Source of the DNA: Cyprinodon diabolis
Taxonomy: Eukaryota; Chordata; Actinopteri; Cyprinodontiformes; Cyprinodontidae
DNA: 64,000 nucleotides
Direction: 5' to 3'
Assembly (NCBI GenBank): GCA_030533445.1
Contig: CM060064.1
Span: forward strand, 46,030,787-46,094,786
How positions within the stretch are numbered: position 1 is the first letter of the stretch; each line of letters begins with the position of its first letter. Below the pieces are notes generated by a model that saw only the letters and a list, made by a program, of their open reading frames with translations, did no database searches and had not been told where the DNA came from. The translations under genes and the position numbers were made by a program. Positions 40,560-51,300 of the stretch are shown piece by piece.

Positions 40560-41460
40560 ACGACCTGCAACTGCATGGGTTCTCCTGCAGGAGGGTCTTA
40601 GAGGAGGCACAGAACCTGCAGCTGCATCAGTTCTGGCTGACGGAAGCTCCTAGTGGAGGCGCAGAACCCACAGCTGCATGGGTTTCCCTGCAGGAGGCTC
40701 CTAGTGGAGGCGGAGAACCCACAGCTGCATGGGTTTCCCTGCAGAAGGCTCTTACAGGAGGCGCAGAACCCACAGCTGCATGGGTTCCCCTGCAGGAGGC
40801 TCTTAGAGGAGGCGCAGAACCCACAGCTCCATAGGTTCCCCTGCAGGAGGCTCCTAGTGGAGGCGCAGAACCCACAGCTGCATGGGTTCCCCTGCAGGAG
40901 ACTCCTAGAGGAAGCATAGAACCCGCAGCTGCATGGGTTCCCCTGCAGGAGGCTCTTAGAGGAGGCGCAGAACCCACAGCTGCATGGGTTCCCCTGCAGG
41001 AGGCTCCTAGAGGAAGCGTAGAACCCGCAGCTGCATGGGTTCCCCTGCAGGAGGCTCTTAGAGGAGGCACAGAACCCACAGTTGCATAAGTTCCCCTGCA
41101 GGAGGCTCTTATAGGAGGCGCAGAACCCACAGCTGCATGGGTTCCCCTGCAGGAGGCTCTTAGAGGAGGCACAGAACCCACAGCTGCATGGGTTCCCCTG
41201 CAGGAGGCTCCTAGAGGAAGCATAGAACCCGCAGCTGCATGGGTTCCCCTGCAGGAGGCTCCTAGAGGAGGCGCAGAACCCACAGCTGCATGGGTTCCCC
41301 TGCAGGAGCCTCCTAGAGGAGGCGCAGAACCCAAAGCTGCATGGGTTCCCCTGCAGGAGGCTCTTAGAGGAGGCGCAGAACCCTCTTAGAGGAGGCGCAG
41401 AACCCACAGCTGCATGGGTTCCCCTGCAGGAGGCTCCTAGAGGAGGTGCAGAACATGCAG
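40560..41460. repeat. 51-bp minisatellite, about 17 copies
   Basis: The unit contains CAGCTGCATGGGTTCCCCTG followed by CAGGAGGCTCCTAGAGGAGG. Because 51 is a multiple of three, frames stay open on both strands: SLLQGNPCSCGFCASSR repeats on the minus strand (40598-41407) and LHGFPCRRLLEEAQNPQ on the plus strand. I treat these as repeat artefacts. Confidence 0.95.
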
Positions 41461-41483
41461 CTTCAGACTCTGTGGTTTTCTCT

Positions 41484-42121
41484 GAAGCGGGACTTTTCTG
41501 GGCTGTGTTCTGGTTCCGGTGGAGGAGCTCAGGATGAATCGTGTGTTTCTGCTTCGTGGGCGATCATTCTCGCTCCTGAGTTGGCAGCTCGGAGCGAGCT
41601 TCCCACTGCGTTTCTGTTTGGATCAGATGCAGCCGAAGATCTCTGCAGCCTAAGCCTGCATCTCAGAACCACTCCAGAACTCCTCCTGGTAGCTGTTGCA
41701 TCTGAGAAGCTCAATGGTGTATGATGCTGCAGGTCCAGGAGGGGTTCTGGGAATAGATTCTGGACCTGGTTTATCTGCAGGCAATGTTCTGATCCCAGTT
41801 CTGCCACCTGGATCTTCCCTCCCAGAACACAGGAGCTTTGATGTCAGACCGGACTTCGCCCCGATTCTTTGAATTCCTGCTTCTGGTTCTGCCAGAAACC
41901 CAGACTCTGTCTGAATGGTTGGAACTAGATCCAGTCCAGTCTGCTCTGGCAGGCTGGTACCGTTCTGACAGTGTCCTGGTTCTGTACAGGAGACACATCC
42001 TGGACCAGACTGATCCAGCCACAGTTCTCTGATGCACTCCTGAAGGTTCTGCTGGTAAAGGAGGCCCACATCAGCAGCTTTGAACGATAGTCTCAGGGAG
42101 GCAGGGTTTTGGACCGTCTGT
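41484..42121. repeat. 638-bp duplicated block, right copy
   Basis: Second copy of 39281-39918; see there. The flanks differ immediately at both ends (TCTCT before, GGTCCC after). Confidence 0.95.
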
Positions 42122-42902
42122 GGTCCCATCAGTTAATCCGAACTTCTCTCTACTGCTGGGAATGTACTGGATCCAGTTTTACTTTCAGGAAATCTCCTGG
42201 TGAACAGCGTTAGCAGAGACCCAGCATTCGGTGCTGGTTCTGAATCACGTCTGTGTAGCAGATGAAGATCAGGATCCATCCCAGTCTGTCCCTGCTGATT
42301 GGTTCTGTTTCTTTTCCCAGCTCCACACCTCCAACCCGGAAATCAGCGAAGACAGAACCGTGTTTCCCTGAACCCGGTTCTGGTTCTGCTCTTCCTCTGA
42401 CAGCCTGTTTAGCTTCATGTTCTCCTGTTTATTTCTACTGAGCCAGAACTTGCCGTGGGAAACCGGGTCAGTCCCTAATCCCAACGTCTCCTCTGGACTC
42501 CATAAACAGTCTTAGATAATCCCGGACTTTAAATTGTTCTGTGTGGTTCTGTTGACACCCGGACCTCAGTGAAGCCAAGATTAAACCACCATCAGAACCA
42601 TGAAGAGACTTTATTCAGAACCATTTATGTGAAACAACAGAGAGAAACCACAAAGACAACATGCTGATGATTCAGGGTTCAAGGTCCGGTACTGAAGACA
42701 CACTGACATCAACTGGATCAGAACCAGAACTGTTAAATCACTTTAAGCTTCTAAATTCTTTTTAGGTCAGAAGCTGATCTTAGTCCAACATGATGATAAA
42801 CTCTCCAGACTAGAACCTTCCTTCTGTTCTGGTCCAAAGAACACAGGAGGATGATGATGATGAAGGACTTCCATCTGAGAGCACTTCCTGTCTGATCAAG
42901 AT
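42122..42902 (-). other. kcnv1: Possible distal kcnv1 3' UTR
   Basis: No coding frame. On the minus strand an AATAAA occurs at about 42609-42614 and could end the kcnv1 transcript, which would then include the 43-bp minisatellite. This is inference. Confidence 0.3.
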
Positions 42903-44832
42903 TAACTATGTGTGGCCCCTGTCTCAGTGTGGCCCCTGACTTTCTGTTTTCTCTGTGGCCCCTGTCTCAGTGTGGCCCCTGACTTTCTGTTTTCTCTGTG
43001 GCCCCTGTCTCTGACTTTCTGTTTTCTCCATGGCCCCTGTCTCAGTGTGGCCCCTGACTTTCTGTTTTCTCTGTGGCCCCTGTCTCTGTGTGGCCCCTGA
43101 CTTTCTGTTTTCTCCATGGCCCCTGTCTCTGTGTGGCTCCTGACTTTCTGTGTTCTCCGTGGCCCCTGTCTCTGTGTGGCCCCTGACTTTCTGTGTTCTT
43201 TGTGGCCCCTGTCTCAGTGTGGCCCCTGACTTTCTGTGTTCTTTGTGGCCCCTGTCTCAGTGTGGCCCCTGACTTTCTGTGTTCTCCGTGGCCCCTGTCT
43301 CAGTGTGGCCCCTGATTTCTGTGTTCTTTGTTGCCCCTGTCTCAGTGTGGCCCCTGACTTTCTGTGTTCTCCGTGGCCCCTGTCTCAGTGTGGCCCCTGA
43401 TTTCTGTGTTCTCCGTGGCCCCTGTCTCAGTGTGGCCCCTGATTTTCTGTGTTCTCCGTGGCCCCTGTCTCAGCGTGGCCCCTGACTTTCTGTGTTCTCC
43501 GTGGCCCCTGTCTCAGTGTGGCCCCTGACTTTCTGTGTTCTTTGTGGCCCCTGTCTCAGCGTGGTCCCTGACTTTCTGTGTTCTTTGTGGCCCCTGTCTC
43601 AGTGTGGTCCCTGACTTTCTGTGTTCTTTGTGGCCCCTGTCTCAGTGTGGCCCCTGACTTTCTGTGTTCTCCGTGGCCCCTGTCTCAGTGTGGCCCCTGA
43701 CTTTCTGTGTTCTTTGTGGCCCCTGTCTCAGCGTGGCCCCTGACTTTCTGTGTTCTCCGTGGCCCCTGTCTCAGTGTGGCCCCTGATTTCTGTGTTCTCC
43801 GTGGCCCCTGTCTCAGTGTGGCCCCTGATTTCTGTGTTCTCCGTGGCCCCTGTCTCAATGTGGCCCCTGACTTTCTGTGTTCTCCGTGGCCCCTGTCTCA
43901 GCGTGGCCCCTGACTTTCTGTTTTCTCTGTGGCCCCTGTCTCAGTGTGGCCCCTGACTTTCTGTGTTCTTTGTGGCCCCTGTCTCAGCGTGGCCCCTGAC
44001 TTTCTGTGTTCTTTGTGGCCCCTGTCTCAGTGTGGCCCCTGACTTTCTGTGTTCTCCGTGGCCCCTGTCTCAGTGTGGCCCCTGATTTCTGTGTTCTTTG
44101 TGGCCCCTGTCTCAGCGTGGCCCCTGACTTTCTGTGTTCTCCGTGGCCCCTGTCTCAGTGTGGCCCCTGATTTCTGTGTTCTCCGTGGCCCCTGTCTCAA
44201 TGTGGCCCCTGACTTTCTGTGTTCTCCGTGGCCCCTGTCTCAGTGTGGCCCCTGACTTTCTGTGTTCTCCATGGCTCCTGTCTCTGTGTGGCCCCTGATT
44301 TCTGTGTTCTCCGTGGCCCCTGTCTCAGTGTGGCCCCTGATTTCTGTGTTCTTTGTGGCCCCTGTCTCAGCGTGGCCCCTGACTTTCTGTGTTCTCCGTG
44401 GCCCCTGTCTCTGTGTGGCCCCTGACTTTCTGTGTTCTCCGTGGCCCCTGTCTCAGTGTGGCCCCTGACTTTCTGTGTTCTCCGTGGCCCCTGTCTCTGT
44501 GTGGCCCCTGACTTTCTGTGTTTTCCATGGCCCCTGTCTCTGTGTGGCCCCTGACTTTCTGTTTTCTCCGTGGCCCCTGTCTCAGTGTGGCCCCTGACTT
44601 TCTGTTTTCTTCATGGCCCCTGCCTCTGTGTGGCCCCTGACTTTCTGTTTTCTCCGTGGCCCCTGTCTCAGTGTGGCCCCTGACTTTCTGTTTTCTTCAT
44701 GGCCCCTGCCTCTGTGTGGCCCCTGCTTTTTGTTTTCTTAATGGCCCCTGTCTCCATGTTTTTCCGTCATTGTGTGGCCCCTGACTCTCTCCTTACCCTG
44801 TCTCTCTAAGGCCCCTGACTCTCTGTGGCCCC
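42903..44832. repeat. 43-bp minisatellite, about 44 copies
   Basis: The unit is GTGGCCCCTGTCTCAGTGTG followed by GCCCCTGACTTTCTGTGTTC and TCC. Some units are 42 bp through loss of one C. Variants CTTTG, CTCCG and CTCCA at the join are interspersed. The array stops about 28 bp from the kcnv1 stop codon. Confidence 0.97.
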
Positions 44833-44860
44833 TACTCTGCGCTCGGGGCCAGTCATGGCT

Positions 44861-45387
44861 CTAGAACCACAGCTCGTCCCCTCCACTGCTGCGGGTGCTG
44901 GCCCTCTCTCGGCCCTGCAGCCTCAACATCTCCAGCACGCTGCGGGCGTAGGCGTCCCTCAGGTTGACTCCTCCCACCACTCCCGTTGGCCCCGCCTCCC
45001 CCACCGAGCCCCGGGCCAGCCTCTTCAGCATCTCTCCGTGCCGCAGCGCCGCCTCCTTCACCTTCAGGGTGAAGTAGCAGGCGGAGAAGCGGTCGTTGAT
45101 GATGGCGATGGGCAGAGCCAGGATCAGGATTCCGGACAGGATGCAGACGAAGGCCAGAACTTTGCCCAGCGCCGTGTCAGGCCGAATGTCCCCATAGCCC
45201 ACCGTGGTCATGGAGGTGGTGGCCCACCACCAGGCAGCGGGAACGCTGGTGAAGGTGGTGGCTGGAAGGTCGTGCTCCAGAGCGAAGACCACCGTGGCAA
45301 AGATGGAGATCCCGACGCTGAGGAAGAGGAGCAGCACACCCACTTCCTCATAGCACTGAGCGATGGTCATGCCCAGGGACTTCAGAC
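44861..45387 (-). CDS. kcnv1: kcnv1 exon 3 (pore, S6, C-terminus)
   Basis: Starts after CATTCAG with LKSLGMTIAQCYEEVG, the end of the S4-S5 linker. It contains the pore FTSVPAAWWWATTSMTTVGY and S6, then a 75-residue cytoplasmic tail. Stop TAG at 44863-44861. Confidence 0.95.
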
Positions 45388-48300
45388 CTGAATGGATGAG
45401 CAGAAAAACATCAGGAATGTTCTCAGTTCATGTTCTTCAAATAGACCTCAGAGGAACAGAATATGTGTTCATGTTTCTTTCTCAATTCAGAGGGCCCCCT
45501 GCCCTTTGCCTAGGGCCCAAAGTTTCCTAAATCCGCCCCTGCTGACAGGTCATGTTGCCTAAATAGTAGTGTTGCACCGATACCAGAATCGGGCGGGGCC
45601 CTGATACTGCACTAAAATGGTGGAATCAGTTTCAGCGAGCCAAACTGATGATATCGGCCAATACTGAGCAGCCAAGTATCAGGGTAAAAAAAAGGGCATC
45701 GGTGCAACGCTACTAAATAGATGCATCAATCTACCATTCAAGCAATAATCTAGCTCCCCCCTAATCTTATTGTGGTTACAAAAGTCTAAGGCAGGCCGTT
45801 TTGATATTTATTAGTTTTAATACACGTCTGATATCTGAAGTACATTTTTTTCTCGTCAAAATGACTTTTTCAAACCATTTACATTCTTTATATTATTCAA
45901 ATAGTTCTGGATGTCTAGAAGTGAATCTGCTCTACCGATAATGGCTTCTCATATGTGCAGGGCGCGATGTTAACCATCGCCCGATCGCCCGGGGCAAGTA
46001 GTTTTTATTTTCGGGAGAGTTCAAATTTCATTGCATTTGCCCACCGGGTAAGTGCAATGATTGCAAAAAAAATTATTTATCACTCAAAATTACTTTAAAA
46101 TCACCGACATTCGATGAAAACGACCCAGGAGCGTTGCCGGCGCCATTTTTGTTTTTTTGTACACATTCTCGCGTGATTTGGAAAAGCCGCGTGATTTTCC
46201 ACCAGATACCAGTCACATACCATGACTCTAAAATAAAAGTTATTCATTCGTGACATTGACTTCTGTCTTGTGATTTATCTTAAGTTTTTAACCTGTCAAG
46301 TTTTTTTTAGATTTTTAACATTACAATTTATATTTTTCCAAGCACACAAAAGTTTAAAGCAAAGTTTACAAAAAACATAAAAAAAATAAACATGTTTCAT
46401 TGATATATATATACAAAAATGAATATTAGGAACTATATTTATCAAACATTATACTGGGCAAGTAAAAATTGTTTCTGGGCAAATGAAATGTGAAAGTCGC
46501 TTGTCCTTCAGGCAAGTGGTAAGAATCCTTAACTTCAACCCCTGCATATGTGTCAGGCAAGTGCTAAACTCTGAGTGGACCTACTTAGAGTTCATTAAAC
46601 TAACTAACAGCAGCTGTTGTGAAACCGAAAACTTAGGATTTCCAACCTTAGCATAGATCAATTCTGAATTGAGGATTTGAGTCTGAGTTTGTTAAACCTG
46701 CTTTGTGAAACGGGTCACTTAATGCAGAATCTTGCAGCTAATGTGGCAAAATATGGTTGCAGAACAATGTTGTGGCTCCAAAGACCACAAGATAAGAAAT
46801 TCTCTTTAAATAGCCTGAATAATCTCAAACCTACGGAAGAGGATTAGGGCCACTGAAAAAAAAAAAAGTTAACTAATTTTAAAATTTTATTTCAGTTTAA
46901 TATGGGGGAAAAAAGTCAGAATTCTGACTTTAATCTCAGAATTCTGACTTTTTCTCAGAATTCTGACTTTTTCTCAGAATTCTGACTTTAATCTCAGAAT
47001 TCTGACTTTAATCTCAGAATTCCGACTTTAATCTCAGAATTCTGACTTTTTCTCAGAATTCTGACTTTAATCTCAGAATTCCGACTTTTTCTCAGAATTC
47101 TGACTTTAATCTCAGAATTCTGACTTTAATCTCAGAATTCTGACTTTTTCTCAGAATTCTGACTTCGATCTCAGAATTCTGACTTTAATCTCAGAATTCT
47201 GACTTTGATCTCAGAATTCTGACTTTTTTCTCAGAATTCTGACTTTAATCTCAGAATTCTGACTTTTTCTCCGAATTCTGACTTTAATCTCAGAATTCTG
47301 ACTTTTTCTCAGAATTCTGACTTTAATCTCAGAATTCCGACTTTAATCTCAGAATTCTGACTTTTTCTCAGAATTCTGACTTTAATCTCAGAATTCTGAC
47401 TTTTTCTCAGAATTCTGACTTTGATCTCAGAATTCTGACTTTAATCTCAGAATTCTGACTTTGATCTCAGAATTCTGACTTTTTTCTCAGAATTCTGACT
47501 TTAATCTCAGAATTCTGACTTTTTCTCCGAATTCTGACTTTAATCTCAGAATTCTGACTTTTTTTCTCTGAATTCTGACTTTAATCTCAGAATTCTGACT
47601 TTTTCTCAGAATTCGGACTTTAATCTCAGAATTCTGACTTTAATCTCAGAATTCTGACTTTTTTTCTCTGAATTCTGACTTTTTTCTCAGAATTCTGACT
47701 TTAATCTCAGAATTCTGACTTTTTCTCAGAATTCTGACTTTGATCTCAGAATTCTGACTTTAATCTCAGAATTCTGACTTTTTCTCAGAATTCTGATTTT
47801 AATCTCAGAATTCTGACTTTTTTCTCTGAATTCTGACTTTAATCTCAGAATTCTGACTTTAATCTCAGAATTCTGACTTTTTTTCTCTGAATTCTGACTT
47901 TAATCTCAGAATTCTGACTTTTTCTCAGAATTCTGACTTTAATCTCAGAATTCTGACTTTTTTTTCTCTGAATTCTGACTTTAATCTCAGAATTCTGACT
48001 TTAATCTCAGAATTCTGACTTTTTTTCTCAGAATTCTGACTTTAATCTCAGAATTCTGACTTTAATCTCAGAATTCTGACTTTTTTTCTCTGAATTCTGA
48101 CTTTTTTTCTCTGAATTCTGACTTTAATCTCAGAATTCTGACTTTAATCTCAGAATTCTGACTTTTTCTCAGAATTCTGACTTTGATCTCAGAATTCTGA
48201 CTTTAATCTCAGAATTCTGACTTTGATCTCAGAATTCTGACTTTTTTCTCAGAATTCTGACTTTAATCTCAGAATTCTGACTTTAATCTCAGAATTCTGA

Positions 48301-51300
48301 CTTTTTTCTCAGAATTCTGACTTTAATCTCAGAATTCTGACTTTTTCTCCGAATTCTGACTTTAATCTCAGAATTCTGACTTTTTTTCTCTGAATTCTGA
48401 CTTTAATCTCAGAATTCTGACTTTTTCTTAGAATTCGGACTTTAATCTCAGAATTCTGACTTTAATCTCAGAATTCTGACTTTTTTTCTCTGAATTCTGA
48501 CTTTAATCTCAGAATTCTGACTTTTTCTCAGAATTCTGACTTTAATCTCAGAATTCTGACTTTTTCTCCGAATTCTGACTTTAATCTCAGAATTCTGACT
48601 TTTTTTCTCTGAATTCTGACTTTAATCTCAGAATTCTGACTTTTTCTTAGAATTCGGACTTTAATCTCAGAATTCTGACTTTAATCTCAGAATTCTGACT
48701 TTGATCTCAGAATCCTGACTTTTTTCTCAGAATTCTGACTTTAATCTCAGAATTCTGACTTTTTCTCCGAATTCTGACTTTAATCTCAGAATTCTGACTT
48801 TTTTTCTCTGAATTCTGACTTTAATCTCAGAATTCTGACTTTTTCTTAGAATTCGGACTTTAATCTCAGAATTCTGACTTTAATCTCAGAATTCTGACTT
48901 TTTTTCTCTGAATTCTGACTTTAATCTCAGAATTCTGACTTTTTCTCAGAATTCTGACTTTAATCTCAGAATTCTGACTTTAATCTCAGAATTCTGACTT
49001 TTTCTCAGAATTCTGACTTTAATCTCAGAATTCTGACTTTTTTTCTCTGAATTCTGACTTTAATCTCAGAATTCTGACTTTAATCTCAGAATTCTGACTT
49101 TTTTTCTCTGAATTCTGACTTTAATCTCAGAATTCTGACGTTTTCTCAGAATTCTGACTTTAATCTCAGAATTCTGACTTTTTTTCTCTGAATTCTGACT
49201 TTAATCTCAGAATTCTGACTTTAATCTCAGAATTCTGACTTTTTTTCTCAGAATTCTGACTTTAATCTCAGAATTCTGACTTTTTCTCAGAATTCTGACT
49301 TTAATCTCAGAATTCTGACTTTTTTTTCTCTGAATTCTGACTTTAATCTCAGAATTCTGACTTTAATCTCAGAATTCTGACTTTTTTTCTCAGAATTCTG
49401 ACTTTAATCTCAGAATTCTGACTTTAATCTCAGAATTCTGACTTTTTCTCAGAATTCTGACTTTGATCTCAGAATTCTGACTTTGATCTCAGAATTCTGA
49501 CTTTTTTCTCAGAATTCTGACTTTAATCTCAGAATTCTGACTTTTTCTCAGAATTCTGACTTTAATCTCAGAATTCTGACTTTTTTCTAAGAATTCTGAC
49601 TTTAATCTCAGAATTCTGACTTTTTTCTCAGAATTCTAACTTTATTCCCATATTAAACTGAAATACAATTTAAAAATCAGTAAACTTTTTTTTTTTTTCC
49701 AGTGGCCCTAATCCTCTTCCGTACAAACCTCCTGGTGTTTCTTTTATTTTTTTCCCTTTCTGTTCCATCATCTCATCTCAAACCCAAACGTCTTCCCGTT
49801 CAGTTGTAGTCGGAGCCGCTCTGACTCCAGCTGGACCCTGTTTTTCTCTCATTATTCAAATTCCTGCTCCACTTTTCTCTTCTCCAGTCGATTCTCCTTC
49901 ATTATTCATGAGTCCAGGGATCATAGTGCTTCCTAAAATCACTCAGATCAAAGCTCTTGCTTGTCGGCGTCTGAAGCTCCAGCAGCAGCTTTATTTGCAC
50001 ACGTAATCTCACTCTCTTCTCTTTCTGCAGCCAAAATTGAATCAATATTTTCTTTGTGTCTGAGGACAGAGACGCCGCCGGCTGATAAATCTCAGCTGCT
50101 GCTTCTGCTTCTTCTGTCCCTGGATGTTCACACGTCAGCAGTGTGAAATCCGCTGACGGGAATAAAAACCTCAGAGCTGACGTCCAACTCTGCTACATTC
50201 TCACACCTGGTTGCTTTAATGATGGGTTCTGTTCTTGGAGCAGATAGTGGCCTGAAAACAGGAGCTCAAGTACAGACATACACACACATATCTATGTATA
50301 GCTATAGATAGCTATACATAGATATTCATGAAAATAAAAAAATCTGTTCCTCAACCACCGTGGGCGGTCTCCTTTTTTCCTCCAAGCTGGGCTCCTCGAC
50401 CAGAGGCCTGGGAGGTTGAGGGTTCTGCCAGTATCTTTGCTGTTCCTAGAACTGCATTCTTCTGGACTGAGATGTCTGATGTATTTCCAGGGATCTGCTG
50501 TAACCACTCCTCCAGTTTGGGGGTCACTGCCCCGAGGGCCTCAATGACCATGAGTGTCACTGATGCCTTGACCTTCCAGGTTTTCTCCAGCTCTTCTCTG
50601 AGCCGCTGTTATTTCTCTACCTCAGGCATCCCCAAAGTCGGTCATCGAGGTTTCCCTGCTTTAGCACAGCTGTTTTTGACGATTGCAGTAGAGAAAAGGC
50701 CTGTTAATCAGCTTTCAATTAAAATCAGCTGTGCTGGAGCAAGGAAACCTCTAAAACCTGCAGAACAGCGGCCCTCCAGGACCGACTTTGGGTAAATCTT
50801 CTCTGGTTTTTCCTGATGTTGCAGTCACTTGGTATTGCCTTGACAACCATGAAGGCTTTCCTCTGCTTTTTGTCCACCAACACAATGTCCGGTTGGTTTG
50901 CCATTACCATTCAATCCGTCTGTATCTGGAAGTCCCACAGGATCTTGGCTTGGTCATTCTCTATCATCTTTGGGTTGTTTCCCACTTTGAACTTGGGGTT
51001 TCCAGCCCATACTCTGCTCTCCTCTATTGCTCTGGTGCTTAGGGCCTGCTCCTGTGCAGCCATGATGAGTGGCTCTATGCTGTCCTTCAGTCTGGCTTTG
51101 TCTAGCCATCGGTAGGATTTCCTGATATCTGCCGCTTCGATTATGTTTCGGTGGTGCATCCCTTGTAGGGGCTTATCCTCCCATTAAGGAGTCTCTGGCA
51201 CCTCATCTTCTGCTCCCCATTGTCTGAGACATTCACTGAGGATGTCCTCTGTTGGAGCCTTGTCCTTGATGTACTTATGGATCTTGGATGTTTCATCCTG

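Noticed and set aside
40364..41407. Long Cys- and Gln-rich open frames on both strands
   Set aside because: They are products of a 51-bp minisatellite whose period is a multiple of three. No domain, no start context, and both strands are open alike.
42912..44468. Overlapping 62-71-codon frames such as SVAPVSVWPL
   Set aside because: They are shadows of the 43-bp minisatellite, with stops recurring at fixed intervals.
46915..49650. CRISPR-like or regulatory (heat shock element) array
   Set aside because: Units are back to back without unique spacers, and GAA/TTC are adjacent rather than spaced by two bases. It is a satellite.
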